From Ancylobacter oerskovii (GTDB taxonomy: Bacteria; Pseudomonadota; Alphaproteobacteria; Rhizobiales; Xanthobacteraceae): DNA of 44,756 nt. Below the pieces are notes generated by a model, which worked only from the letters and a program-made list of their open reading frames with translations, had not been told where the DNA came from and did not search any database. The translations under genes and the position numbers were made by a program. Where the stretch lies: NCBI RefSeq assembly GCF_018390555.1, contig NZ_JAHBGB010000042.1, positions 1 to 44,756 on the forward strand, given 5' to 3'. Of the stretch, positions 31,269 through 40,580 are shown one piece after another (position 1 is the first letter of the stretch; each line of letters starts with the position of its first letter).

Positions 31269-31296
31269 GCAACGGCGCCGGCGACGGCGCCGTTGC
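31269..31296. terminator. Perfect 12-bp-stem hairpin between gyrA and the LOG-family gene
   Basis: GCAACGGCGCCG (31269-31280) pairs perfectly with CGGCGCCGTTGC (31285-31296) around GCGA. It lies 28 bp after the gyrA stop and ends just before the ribosome site of the next gene. No T-run follows. It may be a terminator lacking a U-tract or an mRNA-stabilising stem, and it could also affect translation of the downstream gene. Confidence 0.6.
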
Positions 31297-31315
31297 CGCT
31301 TCAAGGAGTAGGTTC

Positions 31316-31897
31316 ATGCGTCGCATCTGCGTGTTTCTCGGTTCGAATGCCGGCCGGCGGGCGGAATACGCCGAGGCCGCCGCGGCGGTCGGCACCACGC
31401 TGGCGCGGCAGGGCATCGGCCTTGTCTATGGCGGTGCCTCGGTCGGCCTCATGGGCATCCTCGCCGATGCCGCCCTTGCCGCCGGTGGCGAGGTGATCGG
31501 GGTCATTCCGCGCGGCATTCTCGAACGCGAGGTCGCGCATAAGGGGCTCGCCGATCTGCGGATCGTCGACTCCATGCATGAGCGCAAGGCGCTGATGGCC
31601 GAGCTTTCGGATGCCTTCGTCGCGCTGCCGGGTGGGGCCGGCACGCTGGAGGAACTGTTCGAGGTGTGGACCTGGGCCCAACTCGGCAGCCACGAGAAGC
31701 CCTGCGCGGTGCTCGATGTCGCCGGCTATTTCGAGCGGCTGCTCGGCTTCGTCGACCACATGGTCGCCGAGGGCTTCATGCGCGCCGAGCATCGCGACAT
31801 GCTGCTGGTCGCCGGGGATCCCGAGAGCCTGCTGGCGCGGCTGCGGGATTACCGGGCGCCGCAGGTCGCGAAGTGGATCGGCCGCGGCGAGAGATAG
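31316..31897 (+). CDS. LOG-family cytokinin riboside 5'-monophosphate phosphoribohydrolase
   Basis: A 193-residue protein of the TIGR00730/LOG family, which releases the base from nucleoside 5'-monophosphates (cytokinin activation in plant-associated bacteria and plants). It starts MRRICVFLGSNAGRRAEYAE. Both signatures are present: GLVYGGASVGLMG (residues 36-48) and the catalytic PGGAGTLEELFEVWTW (about 103-118). AAGGAG lies 7 bp before the ATG. The family includes general nucleotide-salvage members, so a cytokinin role is possible rather than shown. Confidence 0.9.
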   Translation: MRRICVFLGSNAGRRAEYAEAAAAVGTTLARQGIGLVYGGASVGLMGILADAALAAGGEVIGVIPRGILEREVAHKGLADLRIVDSMHERKALMAELSDAFVALPGGAGTLEELFEVWTWAQLGSHEKPCAVLDVAGYFERLLGFVDHMVAEGFMRAEHRDMLLVAGDPESLLARLRDYRAPQVAKWIGRGER

Positions 31898-32028
31898 GGC
31901 GGCCGGGGCGTGTCGAACCTCTCCTGCCGACAGGCCGGCCGGCGCCAGGTTCCGGGTTTGGCGCCATTGTGCCCCTTGCGTCCGCCGCGTGGTGCCGTTA
32001 ACCCTTGCGGCGCAACGAGAGGCTCCGC

Positions 32029-32538
32029 ATGAGCGCCCTGCGCACCGCCTTCTATCCCGGTTCCTTTGATCCGCCGACCAATGGCCATGTCGAGGTGGCG
32101 CGGGCTGCCGCCCGCATGGTCGATCGGCTGGTGATCGGCATCGGCGTGCATCCCGGCAAGGCTCCGCTATTCACGGCAGAGGAGCGGCTGGGCATGCTCA
32201 CCGAGATCTTCGAGCCGATCGCGCGCAGCGAGGGTGCCGCCTTCGAGTGCATCACCTTTGCCGATCTCGTCGTCGAGGCGGCGCACCGCCATGGTGCGCG
32301 GCTGCTCGTGCGCGGCCTGCGCGACGGTACCGATCTCGACTACGAGATGCAGATGGCGGGCATGAACGCCGTGCTGCGGCCCGAGGTGCAAACGGTGTTC
32401 CTGCCGGCTTCCGCCGTGTCCCGCCCCATCACCGCCACCCTTGTCCGGCAGATCGCCGGCATGGGAGGCGACGTCTCGTCCTTCGTGCCGACCGCCGTGG
32501 TCGGCCGCCTGGCCGACAAGCTGCGCCGCCCTATCTGA
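32029..32538 (+). CDS. coaD: Phosphopantetheine adenylyltransferase
   Basis: A 169-residue CoaD, catalysing the penultimate step of coenzyme A synthesis. The nucleotidyltransferase signature is [20 protein letters not shown], with a TxNGH motif. [19 protein letters not shown] and [20 protein letters not shown] are also typical. The start [11 protein letters not shown] was preferred over the frame's first ATG at 32005, because family proteins begin here and GAGAGG precedes it. Confidence 0.95.
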   Translation: MSALRTAFYPGSFDPPTNGHVEVARAAARMVDRLVIGIGVHPGKAPLFTAEERLGMLTEIFEPIARSEGAAFECITFADLVVEAAHRHGARLLVRGLRDGTDLDYEMQMAGMNAVLRPEVQTVFLPASAVSRPITATLVRQIAGMGGDVSSFVPTAVVGRLADKLRRPI

Positions 32539-32579
32539 TCGCGCACGGCCGAAAACCCTATCCGTACCGGAGTGTCCTG

Positions 32580-33137
32580 ATGATCCGCAGTCTGATCGCC
32601 GCCTTCGCCGTCACCACCGTGCTGGCGCTGCCTGCCGTCGCCCAGACGGCTCCCAAGCTGCCGGCCAATGCCGACCCGCAGAACACCATCATCATGCAGA
32701 CCACCAAGGGACCGGTGGTGTTCGCGCTGCGGCCGGACATCGCGCCCAAGCATGCCGAGCGCATCAAGCAGTTGGCGCGCGAGGGCTATTACGACAACGT
32801 GCCGTTCCACCGGGTGATCGACGGCTTCATGGCCCAGACCGGCGACGGCCAGTATGGCAACGGCACCGGCGGCTCGCGCTATCCCGACCTGCCGGCCGAA
32901 TTCTCCAACGTGCCCTTCAAGCGCGGCACGGTCGGCATGGCCCGCGCCCAGAGCCCGAACAGCGCCAATTCGCAGTTCTTCATCACCTTCGGCGACGCCT
33001 CCTTCCTCAACGGCCAGTACACGGTGATCGGCCAGGTCGTGTCCGGCATGGAGAATGTGGACAAGATCAAGCGCGGCGAGCCGGTGCAGAACCCCGACAA
33101 GATCGTTTCGATGAAGGTCGCCGCCGACGCGAAGTGA
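32580..33137 (+). CDS. ppiA: Periplasmic cyclophilin-type peptidyl-prolyl isomerase
   Basis: A 185-residue cyclophilin with a signal peptide (MIRSLIAAFAVTTVLALPAV, cleavage after AVAQ), so exported to the periplasm. The domain shows FHRVIDGFMAQTGD, GTVGMARAQSPNSANSQFFI and FGDASFLNGQYTVIGQV, with the catalytic Arg in FHRV and the QFFI motif. The start follows GGAG by 6 bp. It lies 41 bp after coaD and 62 bp before the cytoplasmic paralogue, most likely in one operon. Confidence 0.93.
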   Translation: MIRSLIAAFAVTTVLALPAVAQTAPKLPANADPQNTIIMQTTKGPVVFALRPDIAPKHAERIKQLAREGYYDNVPFHRVIDGFMAQTGDGQYGNGTGGSRYPDLPAEFSNVPFKRGTVGMARAQSPNSANSQFFITFGDASFLNGQYTVIGQVVSGMENVDKIKRGEPVQNPDKIVSMKVAADAK

Positions 33138-33199
33138 CGTCGGGCGACATCCGTTTACGGCGAGCCTATCCGCCAGATTTCCCCCAAGGAGTGACGACA

Positions 33200-33655
33200 A
33201 TGAGCGATACCGAATCCATCCTCCTGCTGGAGACCACCCAGGGTCCGGTGAAGATCCGCATGCGCCCCGACCTCGCCCCGGGCCATGTCGCCCGCATCAC
33301 CGAGCTGGCGAACCAGGGCTTCTATGACGGCGTGGTGTTCCACCGCGTCATCGACGGCTTCATGGCGCAGACCGGCGATCCGACCGGCACCGGTCGCGGC
33401 GGCTCCGGCCAGAAGCTGAAGGCCGAGTTCAACAAGGGGCGCCATCAGCGCGGCACCGTTTCCATGGCCCGCGCCATGGATCCGAATTCCGGCGACAGCC
33501 AGTTCTTCATCTGCTTCGCCGATGCCTCCTTCCTCGACGGCCAGTACACCGTCTGGGGCGAGGTGATCGAGGGCATGGACAATGTCGACAAGATCAAGCG
33601 TGGCGAGCCGGTGATCAACCCGGACAAGATCGTCTCCGCCAAGATGGCGGCGTGA
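33200..33655 (+). CDS. ppiB: Cytoplasmic cyclophilin-type peptidyl-prolyl isomerase
   Basis: A 151-residue cyclophilin without a signal peptide, starting MSDTESILLLETTQGPVKIR. It shares FHRVIDGFMAQTGDPTGTG, SMARAMDPNSGDSQFFICFA and DGQYTVWGEV with its exported neighbour, from which it probably arose by duplication. AAGGAG lies 9 bp before the ATG. Having the periplasmic and cytoplasmic forms side by side is a common arrangement in this order. Confidence 0.93.
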   Translation: MSDTESILLLETTQGPVKIRMRPDLAPGHVARITELANQGFYDGVVFHRVIDGFMAQTGDPTGTGRGGSGQKLKAEFNKGRHQRGTVSMARAMDPNSGDSQFFICFADASFLDGQYTVWGEVIEGMDNVDKIKRGEPVINPDKIVSAKMAA

Positions 33656-33826
33656 GACACCGAGGCGACGTCGGGCGGTACGGCCGCCCGGCTTCGCTTC
33701 CGCTGAGCGGCGTTCCGGCGTTCGGGTGGCGACATCCGGCCGCCGGAGCGCCGCTTCCATTATAATGTGCCTCAATTCCCGGCCCTGCCGCGATCGGCGC
33801 AGGACGGCGTTGCCACCGAGCAGACC

Positions 33827-34912
33827 ATGCGTGTCGACCTCTTCGATTTCGAACTGCCACCCGAGCGCATCGCGCTGCGCCCGATCGAGCCGCGCGAGGC
33901 GGCGCGTCTGCTCGTGGTGCGGCCCGGTGTTGTGCCGGAGCTGGAAGATCGCCACATTCGCGATCTGCCGGATCTGCTGGCGCCGGGCGACGCGCTGGTG
34001 GCGAACGACACGCGCGTGCTGCCGGCCCGGCTGGACGGCCTGCGCCACCGGCCCGGCGGCTCGGATGTGCGCGTGGAGGCGATGCTGCACAAGCGCACCG
34101 CACCGGACCGCTGGCTGGCGCTGGCCCGGCCCGGCAAGCGCCTGGCGGTGGGGGATCGCATTGCCTTCGGCTCGCAGGGCAATGCCTGCCTGCTCGGCGC
34201 GCTGGACGCGACGGTGGAGGGAAAAGGCGAGGGAGGCGAGATCGAGTTGCGCTTCGATCTGGCCGGCGTCGCGCTGGACATGGCCATTGCCGATGTCGGC
34301 CATATGCCGCTGCCCCCTTACATCGCCGCCCGCCGGGCGGAGGACGTCCGCGACCGCGCCGACTACCAGACCATGTTCGCCGATGCCGAGGGATCGGTCG
34401 CCGCACCGACTGCGGGCCTGCATTTCACGCCGGCGCTGGTCGACGCGCTGGCGGCACGCGGCGTCGAGCTGCACCGGGTGACGCTGCATGTCGGCGCCGG
34501 CACCTTCCTGCCCGTGAAGGCCGAGGATACCGCCGGCCACAGGATGCACGCCGAATGGGGCGAGGTCTCCGCCGCCACCGCCGAAGCGCTCAACGCGGTG
34601 AAGGCGCGGGGAGGGCGGATCGTCACCATCGGCTCCACCGCGACGAGGCTGATCGAGAGCGCCTCCGCTTCCGGCCGGCTGGAGGCCTGGCGGGGCGAGA
34701 CCGACATCTTCATCACGCCGGGCTACCGTTTCCGCTTCATCGACGCGATGATGACCAACTTCCACCTGCCGCGTTCGACGCTGGTCATGCTGGTCGCCGC
34801 GCTTGTCGGCCATGACGCGCAGAAGCGCGCCTATGCACACGCCATCGACGCCGGCTATCGCTTCTATTCCTACGGCGATGCCTGCCTGCTGTTTCCCGAA
34901 AGATCCCGATGA
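33827..34912 (+). CDS. queA: S-adenosylmethionine:tRNA ribosyltransferase-isomerase
   Basis: A 361-residue QueA, which transfers the ribosyl group of SAM to preQ1 in tRNA to form epoxyqueuosine. It starts [20 protein letters not shown], the family N-terminus; the frame extends to 33767 without similarity. [53 protein letters not shown] and [19 protein letters not shown] are characteristic. Its last four bases overlap the tgt start (ATGA), so the two queuosine genes are translationally coupled. Confidence 0.95.
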   Translation: MRVDLFDFELPPERIALRPIEPREAARLLVVRPGVVPELEDRHIRDLPDLLAPGDALVANDTRVLPARLDGLRHRPGGSDVRVEAMLHKRTAPDRWLALARPGKRLAVGDRIAFGSQGNACLLGALDATVEGKGEGGEIELRFDLAGVALDMAIADVGHMPLPPYIAARRAEDVRDRADYQTMFADAEGSVAAPTAGLHFTPALVDALAARGVELHRVTLHVGAGTFLPVKAEDTAGHRMHAEWGEVSAATAEALNAVKARGGRIVTIGSTATRLIESASASGRLEAWRGETDIFITPGYRFRFIDAMMTNFHLPRSTLVMLVAALVGHDAQKRAYAHAIDAGYRFYSYGDACLLFPERSR

Positions 34913-36045
34913 CCGAAGCCTTCTTCTATCGCCCGCTTGCCCGTGACGGCTCCGCCCGCCTCGGCGAGGTGGTCACGCCGCGTGGCGAGGTGCGCACGCC
35001 GGCCTTCATGCCGGTCGGCACCGCCGCGACGGTGAAGGGGATGTACCCCGAGCAGGTGCGCGAACTCGGCGCCGACATCCTGCTCGGCAACACCTATCAC
35101 CTGATGCTGCGCCCCTCGGCTGAGCGCATCGCCGCACTGGGCGGGCTGCATCGCTTCATGCGATGGCCGCACCCCATTCTCACCGATTCCGGCGGCTTCC
35201 AGGTGATGTCGCTGGCGGGTCTGCGCAAGCTCACCGAGAAGGGCGTCACCTTCCGCTCGCATATCGACGGCAGCTATCACGAGATGTCGCCCGAGCGGTC
35301 GGTGGAGATCCAGGGGCTGCTCGGCTCCGACATCCAGATGCAGCTCGACGAATGCGTGAAGCTGCCGGCCGCTCCCGAGGAGGTGGCGCGGGCGCTGCGG
35401 CTGTCGCTGCGCTGGGCGGAGCGTTCGAAGCGCGCCTTCGAGGCGCAGCCTGCCGGCCGGGCGCTGTTCGGCATCGTGCAGGGCGGCGATGTGCCCGCGC
35501 TGCGTGAGGAATCGGCGCGCGGCCTCGTCGATATCGGCTTCCCCGGCTATTCGATCGGCGGGCTGGCCGTGGGTGAGCCGCAGGCAGTGATGCTCGCCAT
35601 GATCGAGGTGGTGAACGCCATCCTGCCGGCGGACAGGCCACGCTATCTGATGGGTGTCGGCACGCCGGACGACATCGTGGAGGCGGTGGGGCGCGGCGTC
35701 GACATGTTCGACTGCGTGATGCCGACCCGCGCCGGCCGCCATGCGCTGGCCTTTACCCGCTTCGGCAAGATCAACCTGAAGAACGCCCGCCATGCCGACG
35801 ACCCACGCCCGCTGGACGAGGAAAGCGATTGCCCGGCGGCGCGCGATTATTCGCGCGCCTATCTCCACCATCTCATCCGCTGCGACGAGATGCTCGGCTC
35901 CATGCTGCTGACCTGGGTGAACCTTGCCTATTACCAGAGCCTGATGGCCGGCATCCGCGCTGCCATCGCGCAGGGGCGGTTCGAGGACTTCAAGGCGCAG
36001 GTGAAGGACGGCTGGGCGCGCGGCGACATTCCCGCGCGGGGCTGA
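34909..36045 (+). CDS. tgt: tRNA-guanine transglycosylase, with degenerate zinc site
   Basis: A 378-residue Tgt, which exchanges guanine 34 for preQ1 in GUN-anticodon tRNAs. Catalytic parts are intact: general-base region [14 protein letters not shown] (Asp93), [15 protein letters not shown], and the nucleophile Asp268 in [14 protein letters not shown]. The C-terminal zinc site is not. Family members have CxCxxC followed by a His in a T-I-H-N-type segment. Here the sequence is S306-D-C308-P-A-A311, and V337 stands at the His position, so only one of four ligands remains. Flanking family sequence ([11 protein letters not shown]) is kept. The fold may be stabilised without zinc, and the variant may be normal for this order. 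Confidence 0.94.
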   Translation: MTEAFFYRPLARDGSARLGEVVTPRGEVRTPAFMPVGTAATVKGMYPEQVRELGADILLGNTYHLMLRPSAERIAALGGLHRFMRWPHPILTDSGGFQVMSLAGLRKLTEKGVTFRSHIDGSYHEMSPERSVEIQGLLGSDIQMQLDECVKLPAAPEEVARALRLSLRWAERSKRAFEAQPAGRALFGIVQGGDVPALREESARGLVDIGFPGYSIGGLAVGEPQAVMLAMIEVVNAILPADRPRYLMGVGTPDDIVEAVGRGVDMFDCVMPTRAGRHALAFTRFGKINLKNARHADDPRPLDEESDCPAARDYSRAYLHHLIRCDEMLGSMLLTWVNLAYYQSLMAGIRAAIAQGRFEDFKAQVKDGWARGDIPARG

Positions 36046-36057
36046 CGCGGCTCCAAA

Positions 36058-36093
36058 TAAAAATGGCTGGACCCGCGGGTCCGGCCATTTGTC
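36058..36093. terminator. Strong bidirectional terminator between tgt and wrbA
   Basis: A 15-bp stem (36061-36075 with 36076-36090, one G-T mismatch) has AAATGGC and GCCATTT at its base and GGACCCG/CGGGTCC at its top. A-rich sequence precedes it and T-rich sequence follows, so it can stop transcription of tgt (+) and of wrbA (-). Confidence 0.85.
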
Positions 36094-36111
36094 TGTTCGC
36101 TTGCGCCGCGC

Positions 36112-36711
36112 TCAGCCGTGCAGCTTGCCGGCGATGGTGGCGACGTGCTTGCCCTGGAAGCGGGCGGCGTCGAGTTCCACCTTGGACGGCTGGCGCGAGC
36201 CGTCGCCATCGGTGATGGTGGAGGCGCCATAGGGCGAGCCGCCCTTGATCTCGTCCACGCCCATCTGGCCCTGGAAGGCATAGGGCAGGCCGACGACGAC
36301 CATGCCGTGGTGCAGCAGGGTGGGCACGAAGCCGAGGATGGTGGATTCCTGACCGCCATGCTGGGTAGCGGAAGAGGTGAACACCGAGCCCACCTTGCCG
36401 ACGAGGCCGCCGGTGAACCACAGGCCGCCGGTCTGGTCGATGAAGGAACGCATCTGCGAGGCGACGGTACCGAAGCGGGTGCCGGCGCCGAAGATGATGG
36501 CGTCATAATCCTTCAGCTCGTCGACGGTGGCGACGGGCGCCTTCTGGTCGAGCTTGAAGTGGTTCTTTTCGGCGATCTCGACCGGCACCGTCTCCGGCAC
36601 CCGCTTCACCACCACGTCGGCGCCGGCCTCGCGAGCGCCTTCGGCGACGGCTTCCGCCATCGTCTCGATATGGCCATAGGTCGAATAATAGAGAACGAGA
36701 ACCTTCGCCAT
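36112..36711 (-). CDS. wrbA: WrbA, NAD(P)H:quinone oxidoreductase type IV
   Basis: A 199-residue flavodoxin-like quinone reductase that uses FMN and protects against redox cycling of quinones. It starts [20 protein letters not shown] with the FMN phosphate loop. [40 protein letters not shown] and [16 protein letters not shown] segments (here [14 protein letters not shown]) are typical of the family. AAGGAG lies 10 bp upstream of the ATG on its strand. It is convergent with tgt. Confidence 0.96.
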   Translation of the reverse strand: MAKVLVLYYSTYGHIETMAEAVAEGAREAGADVVVKRVPETVPVEIAEKNHFKLDQKAPVATVDELKDYDAIIFGAGTRFGTVASQMRSFIDQTGGLWFTGGLVGKVGSVFTSSATQHGGQESTILGFVPTLLHHGMVVVGLPYAFQGQMGVDEIKGGSPYGASTITDGDGSRQPSKVELDAARFQGKHVATIAGKLHG

Positions 36712-36935
36712 GTCGCTATGCTCCTTGAGTCCTGGCGTGGCCGGGAGGCCGGGTGAGGTGTTGGCAGAACGCTACTCATTCGGAGCGTGCATCGGAAGCG
36801 CGATGATCGACAGCGTACCCTTGCGCAAATGCAATGGGAAAGATCGCTCCTGTCATCGGAGTGTCGATGGCCTGGCGCAGGCGGGTCCAGCTTCTTGCCA
36901 TTCGGCGCCGAAACCCTTAAGCCCCAGTCGCGTGG

Positions 36936-37011
36936 GAGCCCGTAGCTCAGCCGGTAGAGCACGTGACTTTTAATCATGGGGTCTCGGGTTCGAATCCCGA
37001 CGGGCTCACCA
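36936..37011 (+). tRNA. tRNA-Lys(TTT)
   Basis: A full cloverleaf of 76 nt including the encoded CCA. The acceptor stem is GAGCCCG with CGGGCTC. The D arm is GCTC/GAGC. The anticodon stem is CGTGA/TCATG with loop CTTTTAA (anticodon TTT). The T arm is TCGGG-TTCGAAT-CCCGA. It marks the boundary between the core block and the looser accessory tail. Such 3' ends are common integration sites, but I see no integrase or duplicated 3' end in the window. Confidence 0.96.
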
Positions 37012-37155
37012 CCCTCTCACTTGTCCATTGATTTTCCATCGCTTTTCCTCGCATTGCTCCAAACTAGACAGGTCGGGTTGGGAGCTGGGGCTCGCTGCCT
37101 GTTCCGATAGCCGCCGGATAGCGGGCTGGGCGAGTCTGTTCTGATCCTCGCCAGG

Positions 37156-37581
37156 GTGTCGCTGCCGTCCTTGGAATCTCATCCAAACGAGTCCCTCTGC
37201 CGATGTTCTCGGGTCCACTGCGGTTCTGCTGGGTGTCGGAGTTGGCTATCTCTCATTACCCGCTCTCTCGGCCGAGGAATGGAGCCGCATCGCCTCTCCG
37301 AGGTTGTTGAAGGTTGGTATCTTCTCCTCGAGGGCGGTGCAGGCGGGCGGGAGCGAAGCTTCGATCCCTGGGAGATGGCGGTCGTTCTGGTGGTGATGGC
37401 GATCGCCTTCATCGCCGTCCATACGCTGCATCTCGGCCTGGCGCTGCGTTGGGCAGGGCGGCGCGAGCGAGGGGACGGATCGCGGCGATGGCGCCGCTGC
37501 GTGCGCTCATCTCCGGGAAGTGATGGGCGCCCGCCTGCCAATCGGCATTTGATAGCCTCCTTTCACCGTCTCGTTCGATAA
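37156..37581 (+). CDS. Doubtful 141-residue ORF with one membrane segment
   Basis: The stretch 37012-37591 has no recognised gene. One frame from a GTG at 37156 encodes a hydrophobic segment FDPWEMAVVLVVMAIAFIAV and then a basic tail (about residues 69-105). Its first 65 residues look non-coding. In the +2 frame from 37181 another hydrophobic run appears (STAVLLGVGVGYLSLPALSA), so a two-helix membrane protein broken by a frameshift is conceivable. No family was recognised and no good ribosome site was seen. Confidence 0.25.
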   Translation: MSLPSLESHPNESLCRCSRVHCGSAGCRSWLSLITRSLGRGMEPHRLSEVVEGWYLLLEGGAGGRERSFDPWEMAVVLVVMAIAFIAVHTLHLGLALRWAGRRERGDGSRRWRRCVRSSPGSDGRPPANRHLIASFHRLVR

Positions 37582-37591
37582 AGGTCGGCTC

Positions 37592-38215
37592 ATGCTCCCG
37601 TTCGCGAAACGCTCGACGTTAATTGTCGCTGCAGTGGCAAGCGCCTTCGTTGCCGGAAGCGCCATGGCGCAGGGGGCTCCGCCTGTCGTCCGCCTCGCCG
37701 CCACCGTTGTGAAGGCGGATGGCGATCGGCTGGAGGTCACCGATGCCAATGGCAAGCCGGTGAGCCTGAAGGTGCCGGGCGACATACGGATCATGTCGGT
37801 GGCGACCGCCGAACCGGAGGAAATCAAGCCCGGCAGCTTCGTGGGCAGCGCGGCGCGGCCCGGGCCCGATGGCAAGCTGACTGCGCTGGAGGTGCATGTG
37901 TTCCCGCCGAACATGCGCGGCACGGGCGAGGGGCACCGCCCCTGGGGATCGGACCCCAGCGCCTCCATGACCAACGGCACGGTGGGCGATCTCGTCGTGT
38001 CCAATGGCCGTACCATGACCTTGAAATATGGTGAGAGCGGCACGCAGACCATCGTGGTGCCGCCGGACGTGCCGGTCGTCACCATCGACAGGGGCGACCG
38101 CACGCTGCTGGTGCCGGGCGCGCACATCGTGGCTTTCTATACGCGCGGCGAGGATGGCACGATGACCGCGACCCGACTGACGGTGGGCAAGGATGGCACG
38201 GTGCCTCCGATGTGA
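37592..38215 (+). CDS. Exported protein with DUF5666-like beta domains
   Basis: A 207-residue protein with a clear signal peptide (MLPFAKRSTLIVAAVASAFV, cleavage after AMA-Q). The mature part is short beta-strands with a repeated theme: AATVVKADGDRLEVTDANGK and GDLVVSNGRTMTLKYGESGT. Each is followed by a stretch on fixed limits (KPGSFVGSAARPGPDGKLTA, LLVPGAHIVAFYTRGEDGTM). That pattern resembles DUF5666-type OB-fold repeats in periplasmic proteins of unknown function. A conserved GTGEGHRPWGSDPSASMTNG linker lies between the two halves. Function is unknown. Confidence 0.7.
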   Translation: MLPFAKRSTLIVAAVASAFVAGSAMAQGAPPVVRLAATVVKADGDRLEVTDANGKPVSLKVPGDIRIMSVATAEPEEIKPGSFVGSAARPGPDGKLTALEVHVFPPNMRGTGEGHRPWGSDPSASMTNGTVGDLVVSNGRTMTLKYGESGTQTIVVPPDVPVVTIDRGDRTLLVPGAHIVAFYTRGEDGTMTATRLTVGKDGTVPPM

Positions 38216-38528
38216 AGTGGCAGTGCGCTCTCCCACCCGCGATCCTCGCGTGGATCTCGGCCGCTCGACGACATTGCCGGCCCGGTGACTGGCTTTCCCT
38301 AAATGTCGTTGAGGCTGGGGCTCGCAATCGCGTCGGGAGGCGACGGCGGATCCCAGCCGGACCATCCATCGCCCAGCTTACTCCCCGCGAGCAAAACAGG
38401 TCGCCGGTTGGGACAACTCGATGACGCTCAACAGATCCGATACCTCTCATTCCCATGGAGACGCTCTGCGCAAAAGGCTATTGTCCCAGCGGCAGCGCCT
38501 TTGAAATTGTGCCTGCGCAAGGAAGTGA
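38216..38528. other. Gap before the DUF1254/DUF1214 gene
   Basis: No gene was recognised in these 313 bp. The last 100 bp are AT-richer and presumably contain the promoter of the next gene, but I cannot place the elements. Confidence 0.5.
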
Positions 38529-40142
38529 ATGATGCTTCGACCGACTTTGATCAGTAGCCTTGCCTTCATTCTCGCGGCAGGCCCCGCCTATTCCGACGTA
38601 TCCGCCGAAACGGTCAAATCGCTGTCGGCGCCCAACTCGGTCGAGACGCGGGCCGGCCGGCTCGATTTCCACGACGGCGCGCCAACGGAGGAGACCGCAC
38701 GGAAGGTCTATGACACGCTGGATTTCACCAATGCGCTGAATGTCTATAACAACAGCTTCCGGGGGGCATCCGCGCTCGCCATCGTCAAGGGCGTCCAGGA
38801 AATCGGTGCCAAGCCGGGCGATGTACTCATCTTCTCCGAGTTGATGGACTCGAGTTCGCTGTTTCTGACTGCCAATGCCGACACGGTCCACTATCTGACC
38901 GGCCTCGACCTGAGCAAAGGGCCGATGGTGATCGAGCAGCCATCGGGCGGAATCGGCACGATCAACGATATGTGGTTCTCGTGGATCATCGACATTGGCG
39001 CGCCAGGTCCGGATCGCGGGCTCGGCGGAAAGTACCTGATCGTCGGGCCGGACTATAAGGGGCCGCTGCCCGAGGGCGGTTACTTCGTCGGCCGTTCGAA
39101 GACGAACTTCGCGCTCTACGCCGGGCGGGCGAATCTGGTGGGCAACGACCCGAAACCAGCGGTTGAGAACATCAAGCGCACCATGAAGGTCTATCCCTAC
39201 GCGCCCGGCGCGTTCGGATCCAGCATCGCCCAGGCCCTTGACGGCTCCGTGCGCATCGCCGGCGAGCCCAAGATCCCCGAAACCAGGTTCATCGAGGCGT
39301 CCGGGCGTTCCTTCAACACCATTCCGCCCAGCGACTACGGCTTCTTCGAACTGATCAACGAAAACGTACAGAACGAGCCCGCCACCAGCTACGACGTGGA
39401 GCTGGCCGGCCAGCTGGCCGCGATTGGGATCGTGCACGGCAAGCCGTTCAGGCCGGACGAGCGGATGAAGAGGATCCTCTCCGACGCCGCCGCGGTCGGG
39501 CAGGCGACAGGCCGTACGCTCAACTGGCGCTTTGCGATCCAGCACCCGGCTTGGGCCTATTACGAGGGGTCGCACTGGGGCAGCATGCTTTGGGAGGGCG
39601 GCGCCTCCTTCGAGACCCCGCCACCGCTTTTCGAGGACGGCATGTTCAAGCCGTTGCCGCCGACCGGCGCTCGTACCCTCGATTCGCGTACCGCCTTCTA
39701 CTATGGCTACACGCTTGATTCGCCAGGCATGATCATGCGGATCCCCGGCGTCGGCTCGCAATATCTGATGGGTTTCCTTGCCTCCGATGGAAAGCCCTTC
39801 GACGGCGCGAGGACTTACAAGGTGAGCCTTCCCAAGGATGTCCCGGCGGCGGCCTTCTGGTCGTTCACCCTCTATGACAACCAGACGCGTTCGATGCTGC
39901 AGACGCCGCAGAAATACCCGCGCGCTGGTAGCCAGAGCTACCCGTCGCCGGCGGCGGAGGCTGCCGCCGATGGAACCACGACGGTCTACTTCGGCCCTAC
40001 CCAACCGAAGGGTGTCGCGCGCGGCAATTGGATCCAGACCGATCCCCAGAAAGGCTGGTTCACGATCCTTCGGCTCTACAGCCCGCGTCCGTCGTTCTTC
40101 GACAAGAGCTGGCGCCCGAGCGAGATCGAGCCGGTTGAGTGA
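38529..40142 (+). CDS. Exported DUF1254/DUF1214 domain protein
   Basis: A 537-residue protein with signal peptide MMLRPTLISSLAFILAAGPA. Residues 60-190 match the DUF1254 pattern (TARKVYDTLDFTNALNVYNN, LFLTANADTVHYLTGLDLSK, GPMVIEQPSGGIGTINDMWF). Residues 415-530 match DUF1214 (KVSLPKDVPAAAFWSFTLYD, NQTRSMLQTPQKYPRAGSQS, and NWIQTDPQKGWFTILRLYSP). These proteins are periplasmic or secreted in many proteobacteria; their activity is unknown. Two ATG codons lie in tandem, and the second (38532) has better spacing from GGAAG. It stands alone, with gaps of over 300 bp on both sides. Confidence 0.9.
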   Translation: MMLRPTLISSLAFILAAGPAYSDVSAETVKSLSAPNSVETRAGRLDFHDGAPTEETARKVYDTLDFTNALNVYNNSFRGASALAIVKGVQEIGAKPGDVLIFSELMDSSSLFLTANADTVHYLTGLDLSKGPMVIEQPSGGIGTINDMWFSWIIDIGAPGPDRGLGGKYLIVGPDYKGPLPEGGYFVGRSKTNFALYAGRANLVGNDPKPAVENIKRTMKVYPYAPGAFGSSIAQALDGSVRIAGEPKIPETRFIEASGRSFNTIPPSDYGFFELINENVQNEPATSYDVELAGQLAAIGIVHGKPFRPDERMKRILSDAAAVGQATGRTLNWRFAIQHPAWAYYEGSHWGSMLWEGGASFETPPPLFEDGMFKPLPPTGARTLDSRTAFYYGYTLDSPGMIMRIPGVGSQYLMGFLASDGKPFDGARTYKVSLPKDVPAAAFWSFTLYDNQTRSMLQTPQKYPRAGSQSYPSPAAEAAADGTTTVYFGPTQPKGVARGNWIQTDPQKGWFTILRLYSPRPSFFDKSWRPSEIEPVE

Positions 40143-40580
40143 GTTGAGGTGAAGCGGATGGCGGCGAAAGCGCGAGTTCGCGCGATTGCCGTCACCCGAT
40201 CGTCGCAGATGGCTGGACTTTGCAATCGATCGCCATGTGCATTCCCGCACCGCGCGGCAAACGTCGTGTCATGGCGGGGTACGCAGACCAGATATTTCGA
40301 GGTCCGGGCTCCCTCGCGGAGCCCGTCACGCCCCGACGCTCTCTCGCGGGTTGGAGCGCCGACCTGGCAAGCCCGGATGGCTGATGGCCGTGCTAAATGA
40401 ATGCTGCACGAGGCATTGTCGATGTAGCGTCGGGTTGTGGCTGCGTGAGGCGAGCGAGGAATGTCAGACGTTCCGCATTGCTGCTGACGCGCAGGAGCGA
40501 CGTTCTCGCGATGTGCACCATGGCGTTCCGCGAACTCCTGTCGGGCACTCCATTTTCACAGCAGGATAAAGAGGCAGCCT
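40143..40580. other. Gap with a perfect hairpin between DUF1254 and OYE genes
   Basis: No gene was recognised in 438 bp. A perfect hairpin lies at 40306-40324 (GGGCTCC-CTCGC-GGAGCCC), about 165 bp after the DUF1254/DUF1214 stop. It has no T-run but could terminate transcription. Several frames stay open here but have arginine-rich, non-family composition. Confidence 0.5.

Noticed and set aside
40186..40569. A 127-residue frame upstream of the Old Yellow Enzyme gene
   Set aside because: It is Arg/His/Cys-rich with no family features and no ribosome site, and it runs through the hairpin at 40306-40324.
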